Assembly: GCA_016783885.1 (NCBI GenBank)
Contig: JADHVR010000011.1
Span: 1 to 62,089 of the forward strand
DNA length: 62,089 nucleotides
From: Bacteroidales bacterium
GTDB taxonomy: Bacteria; Bacteroidota; Bacteroidia; Bacteroidales; JAADJA01
Reading direction: 5' to 3'
This document shows positions 8,508 through 16,003 of the stretch, piece by piece. The notes beneath the pieces are model-generated. The model was given only the letters and a program-made list of their open reading frames with translations, made no database searches and was not told where the DNA came from. The first letter of the stretch is position 1. Each line of letters begins with the position of its first letter. The position numbers were made by a program, and so were the translations under genes.

Positions 8508-8690
8508 CAAAAATGTAAGCAGAAAAACCATATTAAGAGTAAAAAGTCCGTTGGATAAAATAAAAATATGATTACATTTGAGCCAATAATTAAAAAGAAT
8601 AAAACATTCGCTTTACAACACCTATACCCAATTGGCGGTGAAGTCTTTTTGCTAATAACCAAATTTAATTTCAGTTTTTCCCTAATATTC

Positions 8691-8718
8691 TAACTTTTTC
8701 CCCTATTTTTGAATTTCG
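8691..8718 (+). promoter_or_regulatory. 28-base motif shared with 15324-15351
   Basis: This segment matches 15324-15351 at 26 of 28 positions with no gap. It starts TAACTTTTT and contains TATTTTTG (a -7 box form) followed by AATTTCG. Both copies lie upstream of genes with cassette-like borders. The rest of the 8438-8914 gap holds the TetR promoter, an AACCGTT/AACGGTT inverted repeat (8762-8768 and 8791-8797), the palindrome GTTTATAAAC (8863-8872) and the border at 8875-8884. I see no gene in it. Confidence 0.5.
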
Positions 8719-8874
8719 TATCCCAAAGCTTCGGGGCTATTATTTTGATTTAAGAAACATTAACCGTTGAAGAATAAATAAATAATTATAAACGGTTATA
8801 CACGGATTTATAGTTGGTAATTAGTGAATTAACTAAATTTTGTATAAAAAACCGGAGTTGCGTTTATAAACAAG

Positions 8875-8884
8875 TTAGCACATA
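8875..8884 (+). repeat. Left border of cassette-like unit 1 (GTTAGCACAT)
   Basis: GTTAGCACAT is the exact reverse complement of ATGTGCTAAC at 9596-9605, directly after the stop of the enclosed gene. Integron cassettes show the same geometry, since the first bases of a cassette complement its inverse core. The sequence does not strictly fit the integron core GTTRRRY. Confidence 0.6.
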
Positions 8885-8914
8885 TTTTAGGACAAGACAT
8901 TTAAAAACAAAAAA

Positions 8915-9592
8915 ATGACAAGAGAAGAACAATTAACATTTTGCAGAAAATGCTTAAATCGTGAAATGGATTTGCAACAAGGAATTATTTGCAATTTAAC
9001 AAAACAAAAAGCATCATTCGAAAAAGAATGTCCAGACTTTAAATTAGATGAATCAGTTAAAGAAAAACCTGCTGACGATAAGGAAGGATTACACCAAAGT
9101 GAAATTAAAGAGAAATTATCTCCTGAATTATTTGAAAAATTAAGACTTGACCAAAATCTGCCATTTGGAATTATTGCTGGATTTATTGCTGCAATTATTG
9201 GAGCTGTTATTTGGGGAATCATAACTGTATCAACAGGATTTCAAATAGGATATATGGCATTAGCAATTGGTGCTTTAGTTGGAATTACAATCCGAATAAC
9301 AGGAAAAGGGATTGACCAAATTTTTGGATTTTGGGGAGCTGGAATAGCACTATTTGGTGTTGTGTTAGGTAACTTTTTAAGTATCATTGGGTTTATTGCG
9401 AACGCTGAAGGACTTGGATACTTTGAAACCCTGACTTTGTTAGATTATAATTATGTACCTGAATTAATGGCAGAAACATTTAGTATTATAGATTTGGTTT
9501 TTTATGGAATTGCAATTTATGAAGGTTATAGATTTTCTTTTAGACAAGTCACAGAGAAAGATATTCAAGAAATTAGAATTGAAAACAAATAA
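8915..9592 (+). CDS. Multi-pass membrane protein with N-terminal cysteine motif
   Basis: A 225-residue protein of no known function. The N-terminus has a four-cysteine pattern (FCRKCLNRE, IICNLT, KECPDF) that looks like a small zinc- or metal-binding knuckle; I recall this pattern in other Bacteroidota membrane proteins. After a charged linker there are about four hydrophobic segments, at roughly residues 88-110, 114-130, 140-165 and 185-205. A short soluble tail follows. The gene lies between inverted GTTAG/CTAAC borders, with its stop 3 bases before the right border, so it looks like a mobile single-gene unit. A/T content is higher than in the neighbouring operon. Confidence 0.75.
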   Translation: MTREEQLTFCRKCLNREMDLQQGIICNLTKQKASFEKECPDFKLDESVKEKPADDKEGLHQSEIKEKLSPELFEKLRLDQNLPFGIIAGFIAAIIGAVIWGIITVSTGFQIGYMALAIGALVGITIRITGKGIDQIFGFWGAGIALFGVVLGNFLSIIGFIANAEGLGYFETLTLLDYNYVPELMAETFSIIDLVFYGIAIYEGYRFSFRQVTEKDIQEIRIENK

Positions 9593-9595
9593 AAC

Positions 9596-9730
9596 ATGTG
9601 CTAACAGCAAATAATAGCCCATAGCCGCTTCAGTGTTATCAAGAAAAATTATTACTAAATTTGAAAAGCCAAGTAATCAATAAAAATCAGAATTTAATAA
9701 ATCGGCTAAAGGCCATATTTGCAAACCGTT
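9596..9730 (+). repeat. attC-like structured 3' end of cassette-like unit 1
   Basis: ATGTGCTAAC (9596-9605) complements the left border at 8875-8884. After one base comes GCAAATA (9607-9613), which pairs with TATTTGC (9716-9722). Further in, GCC (9617-9619) pairs with GGC (9711-9713) and AGCCG (9623-9627) with CGGCT (9703-9707), around a loop of about 75 bases. Five bases after the outer stem is GTTTATA (9728). The interrupted long stem with small unpaired spacers is the architecture of an integron attC site, but the final core is not a strict GTTRRRY. The 205-base gap to the next gene is otherwise featureless. Confidence 0.5.
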
Positions 9731-9797
9731 TATAGGGCGATTAAAAGAAACCAACCAATATAAATAATTAATATTTATAACAATTAAAATAAATAAA

Positions 9798-10037
9798 ATG
9801 AAAAAGAAAACAATTGGATTTTATATTATCGCAAGTGCTGTTATTTGGGGAGCAGTAATGATCGGATGTTCTTTAAAATTGAAAGGTACGTCGTGTTATG
9901 AGGAAATAAGCAATATTCTCTATGGCGGAACAGTTTTCCACTTGCTGTTTATATGGGGACCTCTCGGAAGTCAATTCAGAAAAACTAAAGATAAAAAATC
10001 AGAAGAAAATGAAAAGAATATAAAGCAAAGGAAATGA
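9798..10037 (+). CDS. Small two-pass membrane protein
   Basis: A 79-residue protein with two hydrophobic segments (about residues 5-25 and 42-58) and a highly charged C-terminal tail (KTKDKKSEENEKNIKQRK). The first segment ends in IGCSLKLKGTSCYEEI, a pattern I have seen in unnamed small Bacteroidota membrane proteins. Function unknown. It may be a second cassette-like unit in tandem: GTTTATAGGGC lies upstream (9728) and GCCCATAAC downstream (10044-10052), which are imperfect reverse complements. That reading is weak. Confidence 0.6.
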   Translation: MKKKTIGFYIIASAVIWGAVMIGCSLKLKGTSCYEEISNILYGGTVFHLLFIWGPLGSQFRKTKDKKSEENEKNIKQRK

Positions 10038-10275
10038 AACCCAGCCCATAACTATTAATAATATTTTCATTTTTACATCAAATTGATAGAAAACCATAAC
10101 TTTAGTCAATTTAGGCACTCAAAACTCAAGGCACTCTGATTACTTACTTGTTATTTTCACATTCGTTAAGATAAATAATTATTTCCTTATACAATTTCTA
10201 CAATCCGGCAAATATTTTTTGTATTCTTGCACGAATTTTTATATTACCATAATAATTAAGCTAAAAAAAACAACA

Positions 10276-10593
10276 GTGACACAATTGGAAATTGAAGGTA
10301 AAGTATTTAACGTTGACGGTGATGGTTTTTTAGTTAACCCTCAACTCTGGAATGAAGAAATAGCAGCTCTTTTCGCTAAACACGACGGCACAGGGCAGCT
10401 TAATGAAAAACATTGGGCAATAATTAACTTTATAAGAAATCACTGGCTCGAAAATGATATGGCACCAATGGTCAGGAAGATATGCCAAAATACAGGGTTA
10501 AGATTAAAAGAAATTTATACTCTATTTCCAATGGGCCCGGCAAAAGGTGCCTGTAAAATAGCAGGTTTGCCAAAACCTGACGGTTGTGTATAA
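10276..10593 (+). CDS. dsrC: DsrC sulfur-carrier protein with both redox cysteines
   Basis: A 105-residue DsrC/TusE-family protein. The C-terminal arm reads GACKIAGLPKPDGCV, with cysteines at 93 and 104 when counted from the GTG at 10276, the same positions as the two redox cysteines of sulfate-reducer DsrC. TusE-type relatives keep only the last one. In DsrC the two cysteines carry sulfur as a persulfide or trisulfide and are reduced by DsrMK. I chose GTG 10276 because the residues before it (from a TTG at 10219) are AT-rich and unlike the family, and because the family begins with an xxEIEGK strand. The stop is 11 bases before the dsrM-like gene. No dsrAB is in the window, so the substrate is unknown. 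Confidence 0.9.
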   Translation: MTQLEIEGKVFNVDGDGFLVNPQLWNEEIAALFAKHDGTGQLNEKHWAIINFIRNHWLENDMAPMVRKICQNTGLRLKEIYTLFPMGPAKGACKIAGLPKPDGCV

Positions 10594-10604
10594 AATATAG
10601 TATC

Positions 10605-11222
10605 ATGACAATATTTCACTGGATTCTTTTAGCAGGATTTGTAATATGCCTGTTATCATGTTTATATCATTTTTTCATGGCATTACCTGCTGGTAAAGAT
10701 ATTGATTATGCAACTCCTGATGCAAAAACAAGGCAAGCTGTTGTATACTCCTTTACAAAAGCTATGTCACCCAAAAAAAAGGAGACAGCATTTATGCACC
10801 TGCCAACATATACTGCAGGAATTTTTTATCATTTAGGCACATTTCTTTCTCTGTTTTTGGTAATATTTATTTTTTTTAATGTTAGTTTTCCTACATGGTT
10901 GGCATATTCAATAATTGTTTTTCTTGCATTCACAAGTATATGTGGATTGTCCATCCTTATAAAGAGAATGACAAGCTCCCTGTTAAAAAATTTATCAAAT
11001 CCTGATGATTATTTTAGTAATATCCTGGTAACAGGATTTCAGATTATTACAGCTATCTATTTATTGCTAAATACCGGATTGGAGTATTACTTCATTATAA
11101 CCACAATTTTGTTTCTATATCTTCCAATAGGGAAATTAAGACATACAATATATTTCTTCACAGCACGTCTTCATTTAGGTATCTTTTATGGCAGAAGAGG
11201 TACATGGCCGGTGAAAAAGTAA
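10605..11222 (+). CDS. dsrM: DsrM-like membrane subunit (NarI-type cytochrome b fold)
   Basis: A 205-residue protein with about five to six membrane helices. Histidines fall in helices or at their ends (FHW, LYHFFM, MHLPTYTAGIFYHLG, LRHTIYF, RLHLGIFYGRRG), consistent with bis-histidine haem b ligation. The KLRHTIYFFTARLHLGIFYGRRG-type ending resembles the C-terminus of DsrM and NarI relatives. It would take electrons from menaquinol and pass them to the DsrK-like partner. ATG 10605 is preferred over a TTG at 10584 that lies inside the dsrC coding end. The stop (11220-11222) is 5 bases before the next start. The subunit name rests on context plus pattern, not on strong identity. Confidence 0.75.
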   Translation: MTIFHWILLAGFVICLLSCLYHFFMALPAGKDIDYATPDAKTRQAVVYSFTKAMSPKKKETAFMHLPTYTAGIFYHLGTFLSLFLVIFIFFNVSFPTWLAYSIIVFLAFTSICGLSILIKRMTSSLLKNLSNPDDYFSNILVTGFQIITAIYLLLNTGLEYYFIITTILFLYLPIGKLRHTIYFFTARLHLGIFYGRRGTWPVKK

Positions 11223-11227
11223 TTATT

Positions 11228-12541
11228 ATGGCTAAAAATAATTCATTAACCGAGAAACAAAAAAAAGCACTAAAGCTTCTCAAAAGCAGATTAAACGGCA
11301 GGTTATTAACCCACCTGAACAGCTGTGTTCATTGTGGTTTATGTGGTGAATCCTGTCATTATTATCTTGCTACTAAAAATAAAAATTTTATTCCCGGGAA
11401 GAAGGTGGATATTGTTTCAAGTATTTACCAACGCTATCACACATTAGCCGGAAAAGTAGCACCCAGGCTTTATGGTGCTAAAGACTTTAATGATAAGACG
11501 GTTGAAGAATTAATAGATATAGTTTTCGGAGCTTGTTCTATGTGCGGTCGTTGTTCTGTTCATTGTTCCATTGGAGTAGATGTACCATATATTGTCCGTA
11601 CAGCCCGTTCAATGCTTGTTGAAATGGAACTGGTTTCGCCGGGATTACAATCTACTGTTGATGCAGCTATCAATACCGGAAATAATATGGGCATTCCGCG
11701 TGATGAGTTTGTTGATACTCTTGAATGGCTTTCTGAAGACCTTGAGATGGAAGTAGAGGATGAAGATGCTTCAATCCCTTTGGATAAAAAAGGTGTTGAT
11801 ATATTATATACGCTAAATCCCAGAGAGCCTAAATTCTTTCCGCTCTCTATAAGTGCAATAGCCAAAATCTATTATGCAGCAAAAGAAAACTGGACTCTTT
11901 CTACCAATGTTTATGATGTTACAAATTATGCCTATTTTTCAGGGGATGATAAAGGAGCTAAAGAGCTTACTGAAAGACTTTGTGATGAAATGTCAAAACT
12001 TGAAGCAAAAACTCTTGTTTTGGCTGAATGTGGCCATGGTTACAGGGCAATCAGATGGGAAGGTCCAAACTGGATAGAAAGACCATATCCTTTTAAGGTT
12101 ATCTCTGTTGTTGAACTAATTGGAGATTATATTCGTTCCTGCCGTATAAAACTTGATCCATCACTAAATAAATTACCTGTTACCCTGCATGATCCATGTA
12201 ACATGGTAAGGGGCGGTGGTGTAATTGAAGTGCAAAGATTTGTCATAAAGAATGCTGTTGAGAATTTCATTGAAATGATGCCAAACCGCGCAAACAACTT
12301 CTGTTGTGGTGGCGGCGGCGGTCAGCTTGCAATGAGTGAATATGCCGAAAGAAGAATTAAATCCGGTAAAATAAAAGCAGATCAAATCCGTAAAACCGGT
12401 GCCAAAATAGTAGCTACTCCATGCCATAACTGTATTGACCAGCTTATGGAATTAAACAAGGAATACCAGTTGGGTGTTGAAATCAAGACAATTGGAGAAC
12501 TGGTTGCAGATGCATTAGTTCTGGAAGAAAAATCAAATTAA
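11228..12541 (+). CDS. dsrK: DsrK/HdrD-like iron-sulfur heterodisulfide reductase subunit
   Basis: A 437-residue protein. Two ferredoxin-type cluster motifs lie near the N-terminus, CVHCGLCGESCHY and CSMCGRCSVHCSI, each CxxCxxCxxxC followed by a hydrophobic run. The C-terminal half has one CCG domain (HDPCNMVRGGG, NNFCCGGGGGQL, TPCHNC), which in HdrB/HdrD and DsrK holds the special 4Fe-4S cluster where disulfide is reduced. Together with DsrM it would reduce the Cys93-Cys104 disulfide or trisulfide of DsrC at the cytoplasmic face. ATG 11228 is preferred; an in-frame ATG at 11204 overlaps the upstream gene. No DsrJ, DsrO or DsrP is seen, so this is the minimal MK form. Confidence 0.85.
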   Translation: MAKNNSLTEKQKKALKLLKSRLNGRLLTHLNSCVHCGLCGESCHYYLATKNKNFIPGKKVDIVSSIYQRYHTLAGKVAPRLYGAKDFNDKTVEELIDIVFGACSMCGRCSVHCSIGVDVPYIVRTARSMLVEMELVSPGLQSTVDAAINTGNNMGIPRDEFVDTLEWLSEDLEMEVEDEDASIPLDKKGVDILYTLNPREPKFFPLSISAIAKIYYAAKENWTLSTNVYDVTNYAYFSGDDKGAKELTERLCDEMSKLEAKTLVLAECGHGYRAIRWEGPNWIERPYPFKVISVVELIGDYIRSCRIKLDPSLNKLPVTLHDPCNMVRGGGVIEVQRFVIKNAVENFIEMMPNRANNFCCGGGGGQLAMSEYAERRIKSGKIKADQIRKTGAKIVATPCHNCIDQLMELNKEYQLGVEIKTIGELVADALVLEEKSN

Positions 12542-12602
12542 CCTGCCTCGTGAAGAACTTTATTAAACATATAATTCTACCAAAGCGAAATATGAAATAA
12601 TA

Positions 12603-13763
12603 TTATCTTTTTATTTCTGCTATTTCACTTATTGCATCAATTGCAGCATCCACATGTTCTTCAGTTGTAAATGCACCAAGGCTCAATCTTACTGTTCCGT
12701 GAATTTTATCAGTACCCAATTGTACATGTACTTTTGGAGCACATTGCAATCCTGTTCTACTGGCGATATTATAATCAACATCAAGTATAGTACCAACATC
12801 ACCGGCTTCCCAGCCATCAATATTACAACTTAGAACCGCATTCTGATTCTCAATATCATTGGCACAATAGGTTATTACACCTTCAATATTTTGAATTCCT
12901 TTCCTGAGCCTGTCCCATAACAAAATTTCTCTCTCGTGGATATTATTTATTCCTTCTTTCAATATCCATTTCACACCGGCATTAAGACCGGCAACTCCAA
13001 CAATATTCAAGGTTCCGCACTCCATACGATATGGAAATTCCTCAAGATGGAATGGATATGCTGACTTTACACCGGTACCTCCAAAACGAGTACCTTTAAT
13101 ATTCACACCTTCTTTAATATATGATCCACCTATACCTGTTGGGCCCATTAAACATTTATGACCGGTAAATACAACAACGTCAATATTCATTGCTTCAATA
13201 TCAATATCAATTATACCGGCAGTCTGGCTTGCATCAACAGCAAAAGGTATTCCTGCCTCGTTACAATACTTTCCAACCTGAGCAATTGGCTGAACAGTAC
13301 CAATAATATTCGAACCGTGATTTATGATTACAAGACTGGTATTACTTTTAAATGCCTTTTTTATATCATCCGGATCAATATAACCCTTATTATCAAAAGG
13401 AATATATGTAACCTCTATCTCCCCATCGTGCATCTTATGATACAGCGGTCTAAGCACAGAATTATGCTCAAGGTTTGTTGTAATTACATGGTCACCTTTT
13501 GAAGTCATCCCCTGAATAATCATATTTAGCGTATCGCTGGCATTATAACTAAATGTCAGTCGGTTAGGATCAGTTCCATTAAAAAAGTCTGTTAATAATT
13601 TTCTGGTTTCATGTACAACCTCTTCAGTTTCAATAGCTGCATCAAATCCTGAACGGCCGGGATTTACGCCATGCTTCTGATAAAACTCATGCATAAAATC
13701 ATATACTTCCTTTGGCTTTGGAAAAGAAGTTGCTCCGTTGTCTAAGTAAATTAATTTATTCAT
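12603..13763 (-). CDS. Cysteine desulfurase (class V aminotransferase fold)
   Basis: A 386-residue PLP enzyme of the NifS/SufS group. It opens with YLDNGATSFPKP, has the PLP lysine in VVFTGHKCLMGPTG (Lys203) and a catalytic-type cysteine in SRTGLQCAP (Cys341), and ends with the LSLGAFTTEEHVDAAI motif. It would take sulfur from cysteine as a protein persulfide. The length and the short loop around Cys341 fit the subgroup often annotated as cysteine desulfurase family protein rather than housekeeping IscS. It converges on the dsrK-like gene with 61 bases between, so it may give persulfide sulfur to DsrC. That link is inference from position; it is on the opposite strand and not in the same transcript. 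Confidence 0.88.
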   Translation of the reverse strand: MNKLIYLDNGATSFPKPKEVYDFMHEFYQKHGVNPGRSGFDAAIETEEVVHETRKLLTDFFNGTDPNRLTFSYNASDTLNMIIQGMTSKGDHVITTNLEHNSVLRPLYHKMHDGEIEVTYIPFDNKGYIDPDDIKKAFKSNTSLVIINHGSNIIGTVQPIAQVGKYCNEAGIPFAVDASQTAGIIDIDIEAMNIDVVVFTGHKCLMGPTGIGGSYIKEGVNIKGTRFGGTGVKSAYPFHLEEFPYRMECGTLNIVGVAGLNAGVKWILKEGINNIHEREILLWDRLRKGIQNIEGVITYCANDIENQNAVLSCNIDGWEAGDVGTILDVDYNIASRTGLQCAPKVHVQLGTDKIHGTVRLSLGAFTTEEHVDAAIDAISEIAEIKR

Positions 13764-14023
13764 TCAAGTACAATATTTATCTGTATTCGTTTTAGAAAAT
13801 AATTTTTATATATGAATATTTATATATGAAAATACAAAGCTAAAAAAAATTTCCGTTAAGACAATTTTTTGTTAACAAAACAAAAACTGGTGTAATTCCC
13901 AGTGGAAGCTAAATTGCCAATTGATTATTTAACTTTTTTCATAAATTCCCCTTACCGAACAACGACCGGTGGTGAAGTTTATACCGATTTTTTAAAGCAT
14001 TATATGAAACATAATATAGAAAT

Positions 14024-15052
14024 ATGAAAACAAAAGAAGTTTTAGGAGTATTATTAATTTTATTAGGATTATCATCCTGTATTACTAAAGACAATGAAAA
14101 ATTTGCATTAAAAGAGATTGCATCGTCAAAGGGTCTATGGACAGGTATTGCGATTAGTGGGAAAGATAGAATATTTGTTAATTTCCCCAGATGGTCTGAA
14201 AATGTTCCTATATCTGTAGGTGAACTAAAAGATGTGGAAATAGTCCCATATCCTAATAATGATTTTAATAATCCGGCTATTGGTTTTAATTGCATTCAGA
14301 GTGTTTTTGTTGATCGCAATGATATACTATGGGTACTTGAAACAAATAATCCTATGTTTATGGGTGTTAAAGATCCAGGACCTGCCTTGTACAAATTTGA
14401 TTTGTCAAAAGACTCACTGATAAAAAAATATAATTTTGATTCAACTACCTTTTTGTCCAATTCTTACTTTAATGACGTCCGGATTGATGAAGTAAAAGAA
14501 GTGGCGTATATCACAGATTCAGGTACAGGTGCCATCATAACTCTTGATTTGCAAACAGGAGAATGCAAAAGGCTTTTGGCAAATCATTATTCTACCAAAG
14601 CCGAGAGAAATTATTTAATTATAAACTCCAAAAAATGGTCAAATACTGTTCATTCAGATGGGATTGCTCTTTCTCCTGATAGAGCTTACTTATACTATAT
14701 AGCTCTTACAGGAGACCATTTGTACAGGATTGCGACAAAAGAACTTTTAAATCCAGATTTGTCTGAGGCAGAATTAGAGGAGCATGTTGAAAAGGTAATA
14801 AAAACCGGGCCTGCAGATGGAATGTTATTTAATGAGCAAGGTGATTTATTTATGGCAAATCTTGAGAGCAATTCAGTTATTAAGTTTAACTATCCCAACA
14901 AATTACAAACTGTAGTTAAAGGCAGCCAGATCAAATGGGCTGACAGTTTTTCTAAAGACTCCCAGGGAAATATTTATTTTACAACTTCACAAATTCACTT
15001 GTCAGAAAAGGAACGTTCTGATTATCGTATATATAAAATAGGAGAAAACTAA
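14024..15052 (+). CDS. Yellow/major-royal-jelly-family lipoprotein
   Basis: A 342-residue secreted lipoprotein; the signal ends in a lipobox LLGLSSC (Cys near residue 22). The rest is a six-bladed propeller of the Yellow/MRJP type: KGLWTGIAISGKDRIFVNFPRW, a DILWVLETNNPMFMG blade, YFNDVRIDE, VAYITDSGTGAIITLDL, HSDGIALSPDRAYLYYIALTGDHLYRI and the closing blade with LESNSVIKF. Bacterial members are often labelled L-dopachrome tautomerase-related; the real activity is unknown. It is a single gene followed by a hairpin terminator. It lies 260 bases after the divergent cysteine desulfurase gene, and no functional tie is seen. Confidence 0.88.
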   Translation: MKTKEVLGVLLILLGLSSCITKDNEKFALKEIASSKGLWTGIAISGKDRIFVNFPRWSENVPISVGELKDVEIVPYPNNDFNNPAIGFNCIQSVFVDRNDILWVLETNNPMFMGVKDPGPALYKFDLSKDSLIKKYNFDSTTFLSNSYFNDVRIDEVKEVAYITDSGTGAIITLDLQTGECKRLLANHYSTKAERNYLIINSKKWSNTVHSDGIALSPDRAYLYYIALTGDHLYRIATKELLNPDLSEAELEEHVEKVIKTGPADGMLFNEQGDLFMANLESNSVIKFNYPNKLQTVVKGSQIKWADSFSKDSQGNIYFTTSQIHLSEKERSDYRIYKIGEN

Positions 15053-15096
15053 TGCTGACATATTAGGATTTATAACTCAATTGAGCCAAAAAAATG

Positions 15097-15134
15097 AGGC
15101 AGAATGTTGAAGTAACTTACTGCCTTTTTATTTT
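15097..15134 (+). terminator. Terminator of the Yellow-family gene
   Basis: AGGCAG (15097-15102) and CTGCCT (15120-15125) pair, with GTT/AAC continuing inside the loop, and a T-rich tract TTTTTATTTT follows. It is 45 bases past the stop codon. Confidence 0.65.
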
Positions 15135-15173
15135 ATACAATATTGTTTGAAAATCCAGGCTCAATTTAACCTT

Positions 15174-15227
15174 GCTCATCGGGATTTGTGCGGCAGGTAT
15201 TTGGGAAGGATAATCCCGATAAAAATA
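15174..15227 (+). repeat. 54-base dispersed palindromic repeat, copy 1
   Basis: It matches the reverse complement of 35101-35154 at 49 of 54 positions. Within the element ATCGGGATT (about 15178-15186) and AATCCCGAT (15212-15220) are exact reverse complements, so it can fold on itself. In the 331-base gap between genes it is followed by another imperfect stem (CCCGCCT 15243-15249, AGGCGGG 15271-15277) and by the 28-base motif at 15324. The gap holds no gene. Confidence 0.75.
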
Positions 15228-15323
15228 ACTATAGGATTCCTGCCCGCCTTTGTATTAGCTTATTGGTGGCAGGCGGGTGTAATACCCCTTTGCAACATTA
15301 ATTTCAGATTCTACCTTACATGT

Positions 15324-15351
15324 TAACTTTTTTTCCTATTTTTGAATTTCG
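15324..15351 (+). promoter_or_regulatory. 28-base motif shared with 8691-8718
   Basis: The second copy of the motif described at 8691-8718 (26 of 28 identical). It ends 16 bases before the cassette border at 15368 and about 33 bases before the lipoprotein ATG. With TATTTTTG at 15337-15344 it could serve as the promoter of the enclosed gene. No clear -33 TTTG is seen at the normal distance. Confidence 0.5.
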
Positions 15352-15367
15352 CTTAAAATACCAATAC

Positions 15368-15376
15368 GTTAGGCGC
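15368..15376 (+). repeat. Left border of cassette-like unit 2 (GTTAGGCGC)
   Basis: GTTAGGC matches the integron core form GTTRRRY exactly. GTTAGGCGC is the perfect reverse complement of GCGCCTAAC at 16004-16012. In an excised circle the left border would complete the inverse core of the same cassette, which is how integron cassettes are built. Confidence 0.65.
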
Positions 15377-15383
15377 AAATAGA

Positions 15384-15992
15384 ATGAAGAAATTGTATCA
15401 AATAATTGCTTTAATAATTTTGATTGGTTGTTCAGGTAGCAATCAAGAGAACCTGCAATCAAACTCGACAATAATTAAGATATTCAATAAATCTGAAATT
15501 CGAGACTTAACTAGAATTTTGGAATTCTTTAATAAACAAATCTGTACAAATCAACAGCTTGGTAAGAAAAATTTTAATGATTGCTATCTGAGTTTCTTTG
15601 AGAGAATGTCAGAAGTCGAAAAAATTGGAAGTATTAAAATAAAAATATCTTTTGACGAACAAAAAAAAATGTACGCACAATTAAGTGACTCTACATTCAA
15701 CCAAATTTGGACTTTTGGTAAGGTTGTGAATCGTTTATCTAATGACACTCTTCAACAAATTGAGATAAAGTATGATTGCAAATATGTAGATTTTCTAAAC
15801 CAATTAGGTAAGGACTATAATGTGATCAATAAATACTATGAAAACTTTAGATCAATTGGGGACATTGGTCCAAGTATGGTTGCTGATTTATTGATAAACC
15901 ATGACAGTTATAACTTTAAAGACATAAGAGTAAAATTATTTGTAGCAATACATTATTTGACTTTAAATGACCAATATGAACGAAAGAGATAA
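15384..15992 (+). CDS. Lipoprotein of unknown function in a cassette-like unit
   Basis: A 202-residue lipoprotein; the signal ends in LIGCSG, giving a lipid-anchored Cys near residue 16. The mature part is mostly helical and charged, with three cysteines, including QICTNQQ and NDCYLSF. I do not recognise a family. The start is 8 bases after the GTTAGGCGC border, and the stop is 11 bases before its complement. The A/T content is higher than in the adjoining housekeeping genes, consistent with acquisition. Confidence 0.65.
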   Translation: MKKLYQIIALIILIGCSGSNQENLQSNSTIIKIFNKSEIRDLTRILEFFNKQICTNQQLGKKNFNDCYLSFFERMSEVEKIGSIKIKISFDEQKKMYAQLSDSTFNQIWTFGKVVNRLSNDTLQQIEIKYDCKYVDFLNQLGKDYNVINKYYENFRSIGDIGPSMVADLLINHDSYNFKDIRVKLFVAIHYLTLNDQYERKR

Positions 15993-16003
15993 TACAAATA
16001 TCA

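Noticed and set aside
8441-8662. Minus-strand ORF of 73 codons between the TetR gene and the membrane gene
   Set aside because: It overlaps the TetR promoter and operator, has low-complexity hydrophobic sequence and no recognisable family.
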